Positions 30,976 through 39,128 of a stretch of DNA of 42,173 nt are shown here, in pieces (the first letter of the stretch is position 1; every line of letters starts with the position of its first letter). The stretch is from contig NZ_CAMLGT010000005.1 of assembly GCF_946479605.1 (NCBI RefSeq), positions 1-42,173 of the forward strand. The letters are read 5' to 3'. Below the pieces are notes generated by a model, which was given only the letters and a program-made list of their open reading frames with translations, was not told the DNA's origin and searched no databases. Both the position numbers and the translations under genes were made by a program. This DNA comes from an uncultured Lacibacter sp. (GTDB taxonomy: Bacteria; Bacteroidota; Bacteroidia; Chitinophagales; Chitinophagaceae).

Positions 30976-33780
30976 TTATTTACAATCCCTGCAAGGACCA
31001 TTACCCGTGAAATGCGCAAAGATTCCTCCGCCAGTTTCGCCAAACGCAGCGCCCGAACGAATATCTAATGCTTCACTTTTTCCAAATACCACATAACTAC
31101 CGCTATAACTGATAGCAGGGCGGCCTACATAACTGCCCCTGGTATTTGTAACGGCCGTCTTTTTACCAGTTTGTGTATTGAATAAAATAATGTTCGATGA
31201 TTGCACGCCAAGGTTTGTGGACTTGGTAGGAAAAGCAACCCAGGTGCCATCATGACTAATAGCAACACGTTCGCCCTGTTCAATGGGACTATCATGATTG
31301 CCGGGTTGACCATCGCTTGTAAACGATGCTACCAGCAGCTTTCCATTTTCAATGTCAAATACAAATACATCCTGGTATTTTGCATTGTCGCCAGGAACCA
31401 TGTTATTGGCAGTAGTGGAATAAACAATGTATCGTCCGTTGCCTGACAGCGTTGATGATACTTGTCTTGATCCTGATTCATCACCCTGGTTTCGTTCTTT
31501 TCCATCCTGTGTTAAGCTAATTCGACGAAGTCCATTCTTGCCTTTTTCCCAAAGAAAAATATCCCAGAGGTTATTCATGTCATTTGCCACAAGTGTGTTA
31601 GAAGGTGAGCAAAATGACACACGGCTGCCATCAAACGAAATACTTGCCTTTACACCATTGCCGCCGGTTTTCAGTACAGGATCAACGCTTAGCATTTCTG
31701 TTGTACCTGCAGCCATATTGCGCATAAAAATATTGTAAAGCGAACGGCCCTTTGCCGTACGGCTCATGCTTGGTGCGTCTGATGTAAACACAACAAATTG
31801 ACCATCGCCGGATATAGCCGCATCATAACTTTCACCATCAGCCACAGCACCAGTTGCAGTTCGACTAACCAATTCAATGCTGTTGGTTTTTGCACGCCAT
31901 AAAAAAATATCTTTTTTACCGTTATTGTCACCAGCCACAAGGTTTGCAGCCTTTGATTCAAAGATCACCACTTGCCCATCGGCCGACATAGAAGGGAAAT
32001 GACAATCTGCATCGGCAGGCGATCCACTTGGTGCGGCCGAAATCAGTTTTGTTTCGCCAGTGTTTCTATCACGCCAAAACACCTGGCGAAATTTCCCATC
32101 GTTTCCTGCAAAACCTTTTGTCCAGGAAACAAACGCTACATATCTACCCTCTTCACTCCCCATTCCACCTACTGCAGGTGTAGCAGATTCATAAAAAGAA
32201 CTGAATACTCTGTCGTCTGAACTGCGTGTGATCAATTCATAAATAAAATCAACACCTATTTTTATTTCATTGATTCCTTCTGGTGCCTTGCCGCTGCCTT
32301 TGTAAACAACTCCCTTCATATTACCCGCCATCTTCTTTAGCTGCACATTGTATTCTTCTTTTTCTTTCAATGGCTTTGAAAATCTTATTGGTGATGAATT
32401 GTATAGATTTCCGTTCGCTTTTGCTGGCGTGATGGTGATTTCATTACTGAGGTTACCGATTGTAACAGGAACGCTGGCTGGTGCACTTAATGTCCCCGTA
32501 AGAAACATACTATTGTTGGCTAACGGACCTTGTGGCGTTAATGGTTTAGAGGTTGTTCCGTTACTTGTTTTAGATGAAGTTGAATTTTGACTGATTGCTG
32601 TCGGTGAACTCACTTTACTGGATGTACCGCCGGCCTGATTTTGCGATGACGATGATGATCCTCCAAAAGCAGGTGGTGCTGTTTTGCCGATGAAGCTTTG
32701 CAAGTATTCGACATTTACCAGCTTTTCCATTGTTTCTGCAAATAAGACCGATACTTTATCTAACTGGTAATATTGAATACCTACTTCAATTAACTGCGGA
32801 ACTGATTGGGATATGCCTTTTTTGAAATAAGCCGGGTTGGGTTTTATCAGTACTTCAGCAAAACGTTCCTGCCAGTTATCAGTAAATGTATAATCGAGAA
32901 AATTCTTCTCGCTGCGAATAACAATGGCTTTTTTATTTAATTCTGTATCAGATGCTTCCAGCTGTTCATTAATAACATCAATGGCATTTTTAAGCCCGGT
33001 GGTTGTTTTTGCATGATACTCACGGTAACGGGCAGGGGCCGGTTCGTAATCATTCTTAATCCAGTTAGCATATTGGGCAGGATTATCCTTCGTTACCTTT
33101 TCAATGTTTTTTTTGGTCTTTTCAAGATCGGCCAGTTTTTCCTGCAGACGGCCATCTTCGGTTTTCAACTCCTGCAATAACATCTTTCTGCGGTTTTGCA
33201 GGAATTCACGCCTTGTAACATACTGCCACGGCAACTGACCCGGGTAAGTAAGCAACCAAAACTTCGTAAGCCCTTCCCGTTGAAAACCCAACGGCGTCCA
33301 CACATCTTTAAACCGCCATACACCTGGTTTAACTTCTTCGGGTATGCCCTCCCGTAACTTACTGAAACCTGTTCCATCATAATCTGTTTTGTTATCGAAA
33401 AGTTGCCGGTTGAAATTATTATTAACATGCACCCGAAAACCATTGTAGGTTTCATGTGCCAACGATAATTCGTCTCCTGAACAGAAATACGAAAAACCCC
33501 CTATCCAGTATTTGTAGGAATGCAATGGATAGTCATACGCTGCGGGTGTATGTACCGCAAAAGTTTGCGCCTGTACTCCTTGTGGCTGGTAAGATTGCAT
33601 CATGAGATGCGCAGCATCCAGGAATCTTTTCTGCATTTCATAATCCGGTGTATTATTCTTTGTGATTGAGCCTTTCGTCCAGTTACCTTTTTTTGCCATT
33701 ATCCGTTCCATGCAAGGATCATCTTGGGCATGCAATACCAATGGAGAAAGAAAAAGAAGTGCGGTTAATATTCTGTACAT
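30976..33780 (-). CDS. Secreted protein with a C-terminal PD40/TolB-like beta-propeller
   Basis: This 934-residue protein has a signal peptide (MYRILTALLFLSPLVLHAQ) and then an N-terminal part of unknown fold with a likely coiled coil at about 200-275 (REFLQNRRKMLLQELKTEDG). A Ser/Thr-rich linker follows at about 370-420. The C-terminal half, from about 545 to 920, has repeats of the form MSADGQVVIFESKAANLVAG and ISGDGQFVVFTSDAPSM, typical of PD40/WD40-like propeller blades; about six are visible. It ends with GNGPCRDCK. The function is unknown; the propeller suggests binding to protein or peptidoglycan. Confidence 0.75.
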   Translation of the reverse strand: MYRILTALLFLSPLVLHAQDDPCMERIMAKKGNWTKGSITKNNTPDYEMQKRFLDAAHLMMQSYQPQGVQAQTFAVHTPAAYDYPLHSYKYWIGGFSYFCSGDELSLAHETYNGFRVHVNNNFNRQLFDNKTDYDGTGFSKLREGIPEEVKPGVWRFKDVWTPLGFQREGLTKFWLLTYPGQLPWQYVTRREFLQNRRKMLLQELKTEDGRLQEKLADLEKTKKNIEKVTKDNPAQYANWIKNDYEPAPARYREYHAKTTTGLKNAIDVINEQLEASDTELNKKAIVIRSEKNFLDYTFTDNWQERFAEVLIKPNPAYFKKGISQSVPQLIEVGIQYYQLDKVSVLFAETMEKLVNVEYLQSFIGKTAPPAFGGSSSSSQNQAGGTSSKVSSPTAISQNSTSSKTSNGTTSKPLTPQGPLANNSMFLTGTLSAPASVPVTIGNLSNEITITPAKANGNLYNSSPIRFSKPLKEKEEYNVQLKKMAGNMKGVVYKGSGKAPEGINEIKIGVDFIYELITRSSDDRVFSSFYESATPAVGGMGSEEGRYVAFVSWTKGFAGNDGKFRQVFWRDRNTGETKLISAAPSGSPADADCHFPSMSADGQVVIFESKAANLVAGDNNGKKDIFLWRAKTNSIELVSRTATGAVADGESYDAAISGDGQFVVFTSDAPSMSRTAKGRSLYNIFMRNMAAGTTEMLSVDPVLKTGGNGVKASISFDGSRVSFCSPSNTLVANDMNNLWDIFLWEKGKNGLRRISLTQDGKERNQGDESGSRQVSSTLSGNGRYIVYSTTANNMVPGDNAKYQDVFVFDIENGKLLVASFTSDGQPGNHDSPIEQGERVAISHDGTWVAFPTKSTNLGVQSSNIILFNTQTGKKTAVTNTRGSYVGRPAISYSGSYVVFGKSEALDIRSGAAFGETGGGIFAHFTGNGPCRDCK

Positions 33781-33799
33781 ATGTTCACGATTTCATTTA

Positions 33800-35179
33800 T
33801 CATTTATTAATTCTGCCATAAGCTGTATAGCTGCCATAGCTAACATCCTGCAACCAAAGAATACGTGCACCTTTAATACAGGAGAAATAAGCATTATAGG
33901 TTACCGGTCTCCTTTCAATATCAGAGCACCATATTTGCCAGTTGTTTAAAACTTTCCAGGTACCACTCGCTTTGGCCACATCAGTTCTGCTGCCAGTACT
34001 CATGCTGTTAGTAGCCATCCCTAAATCCCATTGGTAAGTTTTGTTGGCTTTAAATAGATAGGTAACGCCCGATGCAACACTTGATGATCCTGCATACACG
34101 CCTGTATTAACGTTGTAATAGGCAGTTGATCCATAAAATTGACTCGACCATTTACCAACGAGATCGTTTTCGCCAACAGCAAACTTATTCATTCCAGCCA
34201 GGTTTACTAATGGACCCCACTCATAGAAGTAGGTGCCAGGATTATCAATGCCAAACATTTGAACAAAGGTTGCCTTATCTGGAGCAATCACTTCTATCCA
34301 TCCGGTTTTACCTTTGCTAAACAGCGCTACCCACACATCTTTTTTTGTAGCGTTGTCGTTGAGTAATCCTGCGGCATACAATCCGGGCTCTGATGAGTGG
34401 TTATATCCAGGCGTTTGGTATTCACGCAAATTACTATATCGAGGTGCAACCAGTAAATTCCAGAAGACATTCACATGTTCGGTGTATTGCGAATAGTACT
34501 TATTGTCTTCAGCCCTTGGATAATGCAACAGTACTTTTATATTTCCTTTTGTTGCTTCCACCCAATCTTCTTTTACCACACTCGTCCATCCATCATCGAA
34601 GTTGGATGTGTTGTATTGATAACCATCATTAGACGGTGCTGAATGAGTTGTTTGAACAGGTTCAACCGGTGTTGTTTGCTGCTGAGTGGTACCTGGTGCT
34701 GAAAGGTTTAGCGAAGCAACAAATTCATCCATTACATTTCCGTAAGCAGTAGTATTACTCAATAAAAGAAAACTGGCGCAATTAATTCCATCGCTGAAAG
34801 TATTTAATAAAACAGAAGAGGTGTCCTTATTAAATACAAACTTTCCAAGACCGGTATAAAGTTTCCAGCCCTGGTAAGTTTGTGTATCAATTGCTAATGG
34901 TTCGCCGGTTACGCCATAACGTTTCACCACTAATTCTTGCCATTCACTTTTAAAATCAGCTTCGGCTGTTCCCAGGCTTGCTGTTTTTTTCAGCATATCA
35001 ATTTGTGCCCAAGTGCGTTGACTGTTGTTTGTAATAGCAAAAAGAAGACTATTTTCTTTTGATGACTTGCTCCATTTCTGTGGCGGAGTAAACGTAAATA
35101 TATCAAAGGTCTGTTGTTGTGCTTTTGCGCTGCATTGCGTAAACAACAACACAATTAAGAAAAAATAGAATGGTTTCAT
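33800..35179 (-). CDS. Secreted protein of unknown function
   Basis: This 459-residue protein has an N-terminal signal with a possible lipobox (LLFTQCSAKAQ). The first part (about 25-180) resembles small lipoprotein-like domains with FTPPQKWSKSSKENSLLFAI. It is followed by a Pro/Thr/Gln-rich linker and a second domain with SNFDDGWTSVVKEDWVEATK and a lipocalin-like final section (GTWKVLNNWQIWCSDIERRP). I do not recognise the family. It lies 12 nt after the TPR gene and 19 nt before the propeller gene in the same operon. Confidence 0.75.
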   Translation of the reverse strand: MKPFYFFLIVLLFTQCSAKAQQQTFDIFTFTPPQKWSKSSKENSLLFAITNNSQRTWAQIDMLKKTASLGTAEADFKSEWQELVVKRYGVTGEPLAIDTQTYQGWKLYTGLGKFVFNKDTSSVLLNTFSDGINCASFLLLSNTTAYGNVMDEFVASLNLSAPGTTQQQTTPVEPVQTTHSAPSNDGYQYNTSNFDDGWTSVVKEDWVEATKGNIKVLLHYPRAEDNKYYSQYTEHVNVFWNLLVAPRYSNLREYQTPGYNHSSEPGLYAAGLLNDNATKKDVWVALFSKGKTGWIEVIAPDKATFVQMFGIDNPGTYFYEWGPLVNLAGMNKFAVGENDLVGKWSSQFYGSTAYYNVNTGVYAGSSSVASGVTYLFKANKTYQWDLGMATNSMSTGSRTDVAKASGTWKVLNNWQIWCSDIERRPVTYNAYFSCIKGARILWLQDVSYGSYTAYGRINK

Positions 35180-35191
35180 TGCAATTGTTTA

Positions 35192-37306
35192 TTAGAGTTT
35201 GATGCCTTTTAAAATACCGCTGCCGGATGCAGTAAATCCGCTGTTGATGGAGATGGCAGCGTTAACACCACCGAATGTCATTGACTTATCTGAGGGGCCA
35301 ATTCCTACTTTGCCCACGTTCGTCTCTACTTTGTTATCCACTACATTCGTTGTTACGCCTATTCCAACTTCAGCTTTAACAACAACATCTTTCAACCCCG
35401 TACGGTCAAATTCTAAAATACCAGTTACTTCTGCTTCTGCTTGTAATTGAAGCGGTCCGCTGCCAATTTCTTTACTATAGCCGGCAGAAACTTCAATAGT
35501 ACAGCGTTGGAATTCATCCCATAGATTACGGTTTTCTTCTTTATCAGCCGAGCGAAACTCCCATTCAGATTTTATGTTAGGCACATTTATTTTTACGGTT
35601 GTACGTCCACATGCTGTTTCTATATAACTCAACCCCAAAGTAAATCGGCTAACGTTGATGCAATTGATATCATCAAATTCGGCAAGAAGTTTTCCTGTTT
35701 CCTGTCTTTGAGTTTCTACGGCATCGCATTTTTGCGGACATATACCACCACTACTTGCAATGAGCATACCCAGCCATTCAATTTTTGCCAGGTTTACTGA
35801 AAGCGCAAATTGTTCAGGAGATTCAAAATACATTTTATAGTGTATCAATTCTGTAATGCGCTGCTTTGCACGATCCCTATACTTCATTGCAGTAGTTTCG
35901 ATCAGAGTGTTTACATTCCTGATCAAATTTTCCTTTACATTATTAATCGCCTCGCAATATGCAGGATTAATGCCGGTTCCTTCTGAGCCGGGTTTAATGT
36001 TCTTATTAATTTCCCCTATCTCAGCATCGGCCCTCCTCTTATACATCTCAACCGTATCAGACAGTCTTATAAATGCTAATCCCGTTGGGTCTTTTGCTTC
36101 TAACTCCATCAACCGTTCTACGTTTGGCCATAGTTTTTTTATAATTTTTGGAGAAGCAATGATAAAAGAGGCAGAACCGCCATTAGAAGTAGCGTTTGCA
36201 CTCATCTTCGATTGTTTTAGCATCTGCTCCTGTACTATAGCATGGAGTTTTTCATTTTCGGCGTTGAGTTTTGCTATCAGGCTGTTACACTCATTTCTAA
36301 AATTTGCCCAGGCCTGCTGATTGATCTCACAATCATTCAGGCTTTTTGAAAAGCCCGGCCAATTAAATTTTGAAAGCCCTAACTGATCCGGTGCATTGGG
36401 AGCTCCCCAAATGATATCATTACTTTTCAATTCATATCCCAGTTTGTTTAATGCACTCTCTTTTTCCGGGGTATGCATTCTGCTGACAGATTGTTTCAAT
36501 GATTTCACGGCAGCATCATATTTGCCTTTGCTTTCCTCAATAGCTGCTTTAATTTGATTAGCCTGCGGATGCCAGGCACACAGCCGGATTGTACTATCGA
36601 TGTATTTTGTTGCATTGTTCACATCACCTAATCCAAACCACGCATGTGCGATATTATTGAGTATTGTACTATTAGAAGGGTATTGTTGATTGAGTAACTG
36701 AAGAATGGGTAATGCCAGATGCTCTCCGCCAGTCATATTTAATAAAGCAGCCAAATTGTTTAAAGTATTTGCATCGTTGGGATTTTCTAAAGATGCTTCC
36801 ACCATGAGTAATAGCGCTGCTTTTAAATTTCCCAGTGAAAAATAGCTGGTGGCCACAATGGATTTATTTGTTTTACCCGTTTGTTGTTTTGATATTTCCT
36901 GGTATTGTGTTGTTATTTTTTGTTGAAGTTCAGCGGGCAGTTGTTTTGTAATTTTTTGATACACCGATTGCAGGTATGCCGGCAAGGCTGATTTTGTTAA
37001 GGGAGCTTTTGAGATAGCAGCAATTCTTACTGCATCACGTTTAGGCACAAGCACCTCTGGTTGTGCACTGGAGTTTGCCATTGCAAAATCAGCCGTTTTT
37101 TTCATCTGCTTTACATTGGGCATCTTTATACCCATGCTATCCATGAATCGTTTTTCTTCAGGACTCATGTTGTTAAACGCATCTTCCATTTCCTTCATCA
37201 TTTCGTTCATCTCTTTTTGTGAAGGAGGTGGAACTTTTTTCACGGGTTTCTTTTGTGCTGATGTCTGCAGGCTAATGAGCAGAACAAGACTTAAAATGAA
37301 TTTCAT
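35192..37306 (-). CDS. Secreted TPR protein with a C-terminal beta-rich region
   Basis: This 704-residue protein starts at the ATG at 37306, which gives a signal peptide (MKFILSLVLLISLQTSAQ); the longer frame adds 28 polar residues before it. A Met/Glu-rich segment follows (EMMKEMEDAFNNMSPEEK), then several TPR units (NPNDANTLNNLAALLNM, YPSNSTILNNIAHAWFGLGD), a helical middle section with a coiled coil, and a glycine/threonine-rich C terminus (VGIGVTTNVVDNKVETNVGK) that is probably beta-structured. It may be a periplasmic scaffold in the six-gene cassette. Function unknown. Confidence 0.78.
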   Translation of the reverse strand: MKFILSLVLLISLQTSAQKKPVKKVPPPSQKEMNEMMKEMEDAFNNMSPEEKRFMDSMGIKMPNVKQMKKTADFAMANSSAQPEVLVPKRDAVRIAAISKAPLTKSALPAYLQSVYQKITKQLPAELQQKITTQYQEISKQQTGKTNKSIVATSYFSLGNLKAALLLMVEASLENPNDANTLNNLAALLNMTGGEHLALPILQLLNQQYPSNSTILNNIAHAWFGLGDVNNATKYIDSTIRLCAWHPQANQIKAAIEESKGKYDAAVKSLKQSVSRMHTPEKESALNKLGYELKSNDIIWGAPNAPDQLGLSKFNWPGFSKSLNDCEINQQAWANFRNECNSLIAKLNAENEKLHAIVQEQMLKQSKMSANATSNGGSASFIIASPKIIKKLWPNVERLMELEAKDPTGLAFIRLSDTVEMYKRRADAEIGEINKNIKPGSEGTGINPAYCEAINNVKENLIRNVNTLIETTAMKYRDRAKQRITELIHYKMYFESPEQFALSVNLAKIEWLGMLIASSGGICPQKCDAVETQRQETGKLLAEFDDINCINVSRFTLGLSYIETACGRTTVKINVPNIKSEWEFRSADKEENRNLWDEFQRCTIEVSAGYSKEIGSGPLQLQAEAEVTGILEFDRTGLKDVVVKAEVGIGVTTNVVDNKVETNVGKVGIGPSDKSMTFGGVNAAISINSGFTASGSGILKGIKL

Positions 37307-37370
37307 GCAGATTGATTGTGAGCTGGAATAAATTTTCGTGTTTGAATGTTGCTGGTGCGTATTCCCTTTG

Positions 37371-38411
37371 CTAGTAATTAAACTGAACATTTAATGGACT
37401 TCCCCAGTTTTGTTGCAACTGCTGAATACCCGCCACAGTTACTTTACTAAAATTGAGATAGATAGTTTTTAATCTTGGCAGCCGGTTTTTTATCTGTAAC
37501 AGGTTGTTGAGTCCCTGATCTGTAATATTGCATCGCACCAGGTATAAAGTTTCCAGGGACTCGCAACCCTGCAGCGATAAAAGTGCATTGTCAGTTATTC
37601 CTGTCCACCCCAACGTTTGCAATACTTTTAAATTTCTGAGGTTAGTGAAATGAGCAAAACCTGCATCAGTAATGCGCCCCAAATCCTGGAAGCCCACATA
37701 TTCAAGTGATGTATTTTGGAGCAATGCCGTCAAGCCAACATCTGTTACCGGATGGTTGGGGTAGATGGCCTCGCTGCCGTTGTAAGACGGAGCATTCGTA
37801 CCGGTGTGGAAATAAATAGCTTTCAATTGCGTTACGGTTCCCAATATCTGAAAAGCCGAATCATTTATAAACATTAAAGGAAGATCAAGCTGTACCAGAT
37901 TTTTTAGTGATCGCAGATGAACCAGGCTGTCGTTTTTCCAAAGTGGCCAGCCTTGCTGGTACAACCAACCTTTGAATGTCAGACTTTGTTTTCCGGCAAA
38001 CTTTTCAACAGTAGTGTCAAATCTGGTATGCGATACAAGTTGAAATGGCGAACTGTAAACCGAAAGATCATAAGGGTTAATACTACGCCACCATTGGTAT
38101 GCTTTTAAAACTTCACTACTTGGAACAAATGCAGGAACAGTGTTTTGTGTTTGGGTCGTAGTAGTAGTCGTTGTGGTGGTGGTTGTCACCGGCGCAGTTT
38201 GCACCATGTACGTTGGAGTATTCAGCAGAAAGCTGCTCGTTGTGGGTTGAGTCTGTGTATTAACTGACTGCGTATTGGTGGTAGTAGTTGGTGACAGTTT
38301 CTTGATTTGCAATTTTGCCGTATCCTTTTTTTGCACTTGTTGAATTGTCCTTATTTGAGCATTAACATTTTGCAGAAAAAACGCAAAAGCAAAAAATACG
38401 ATTGATTTCAT
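37371..38411 (-). CDS. Secreted leucine-rich-repeat-like protein
   Basis: This 346-residue protein has a signal peptide (MKSIVFFAFAFFLQNVNA). A low-complexity Thr/Gln-rich region follows, including a run of eleven threonines. From about residue 165 there are leucine-rich-repeat-like units such as LVHLRSLKNLVQLDLPLMF, HFTNLRNLKVLQTLGWTGI and QGCESLETLYLVRCNITDQG. The pattern resembles F-box-type LRR proteins but is exported. It probably binds a protein partner. The ATG at 38411 was chosen over an upstream start that lies inside the preceding gene. Confidence 0.75.
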   Translation of the reverse strand: MKSIVFFAFAFFLQNVNAQIRTIQQVQKKDTAKLQIKKLSPTTTTNTQSVNTQTQPTTSSFLLNTPTYMVQTAPVTTTTTTTTTTTQTQNTVPAFVPSSEVLKAYQWWRSINPYDLSVYSSPFQLVSHTRFDTTVEKFAGKQSLTFKGWLYQQGWPLWKNDSLVHLRSLKNLVQLDLPLMFINDSAFQILGTVTQLKAIYFHTGTNAPSYNGSEAIYPNHPVTDVGLTALLQNTSLEYVGFQDLGRITDAGFAHFTNLRNLKVLQTLGWTGITDNALLSLQGCESLETLYLVRCNITDQGLNNLLQIKNRLPRLKTIYLNFSKVTVAGIQQLQQNWGSPLNVQFNY

Positions 38412-38451
38412 GTGATTTATTTTATGTTGCTGTTTTTTAATATGGTGTCGG

Positions 38452-38967
38452 TTAAAATGCATTCCAGGCTTGTCCTGCTTTAAAGTCGTAACCTGTTTTA
38501 CCACTTACTGTGCGAATGCCCGTTTTGAGATTATTTTGATAATAAGTAGTACCGATCCGTTCAGCCTGCAGGGTTACATTCGTGCTTCCGTTTGCATCTT
38601 GAACCGAGATCACACGAATTGCTTCAAGACGAACAGTTGACAAAACATTCCATGTTGGTTCGGCAGGCACTATATTAGTAAACACAGCATATGGAATTGT
38701 TTCCTTACTGCCTTGCATGCTGGCTAATGTTGCGGAGGCTCCACCTGATGGTATAGTAAACTGCACCTGTGCATTGCCGGCAGTCACACCCGAAAAATTC
38801 GTAACAATGATCTGCCTTTCGTAAAACTTTTGAAAACTCGTACCACTTATAAGCTGGCCATTGGCATCGGTGATCTTCAGAAAGCTTTGTTGTTTTGTTT
38901 GTGCGGTTGCAGCACCACTTCCTGCTACTAATAAGCCAAGCATTAAGATTTGAAATAAACGTTGCAT
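38452..38967 (-). CDS. Secreted Hcp-like (T6SS tube protein-like) protein
   Basis: This 171-residue protein has a signal peptide (MQRLFQILMLGLLVAGSGAATAQ). The rest looks like the Hcp family: an N-terminal strand FLKITDANGQLISG, a central section ending VRLEAIRVISVQDANGS, then NVTLQAERIGTTYYQ and a final SGKTGYDFKAGQAWNAF that resembles the KxGWDxKxN end of Hcp. Hcp normally forms hexameric tubes and is not Sec-exported, so the signal peptide is unusual. No other T6SS gene is nearby. It is the first gene of the six-gene cassette. The ATG at 38967 is chosen because it gives the signal peptide. Confidence 0.5.
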   Translation of the reverse strand: MQRLFQILMLGLLVAGSGAATAQTKQQSFLKITDANGQLISGTSFQKFYERQIIVTNFSGVTAGNAQVQFTIPSGGASATLASMQGSKETIPYAVFTNIVPAEPTWNVLSTVRLEAIRVISVQDANGSTNVTLQAERIGTTYYQNNLKTGIRTVSGKTGYDFKAGQAWNAF

Positions 38968-38977
38968 GTAAGAATGA

Positions 38978-38990
38978 TTTACGATGTAAA
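38978..38990. promoter_or_regulatory. Possible operator palindrome upstream of the Hcp-like gene
   Basis: TTTAC-GAT-GTAAA is a perfect 5+5 dyad about 11 nt upstream of the Hcp-like gene, in the 161-bp gap shared with the divergent histidine kinase gene. A dyad of this type is a plausible site for the nearby LuxR-type regulator. This is weak evidence. Confidence 0.25.
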
Positions 38991-39092
38991 CGTAGTACTG
39001 CAAATGAGTTCAGCACTTCATGGAAAAACAGGATTTTTCGATCCTTAAATCATGGAAATTGGGGAGAACGGTTCTGGGCAAAGTCTTTTTTA

Positions 39093-39123
39093 TTTGTGAT
39101 AAGGTAATTTTAGTTTACTTTAA
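39093..39123 (+). promoter_or_regulatory. Putative promoter of the histidine kinase gene
   Basis: TTTG at 39093-39096 and TACTTTAA at 39116-39123 (last two bases off consensus) are 19 bp apart, close to the Bacteroidota -33/-7 pair. The -7 ends 5 nt before the ATG at 39129, again implying little or no leader. Confidence 0.35.
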
Positions 39124-39128
39124 TTCGA

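Noticed and set aside
30454..38967. A complete type VI secretion system
   Set aside because: Only a possible Hcp-like protein is present. No sheath, baseplate, membrane-complex or ClpV genes are seen, and the products carry Sec signals.
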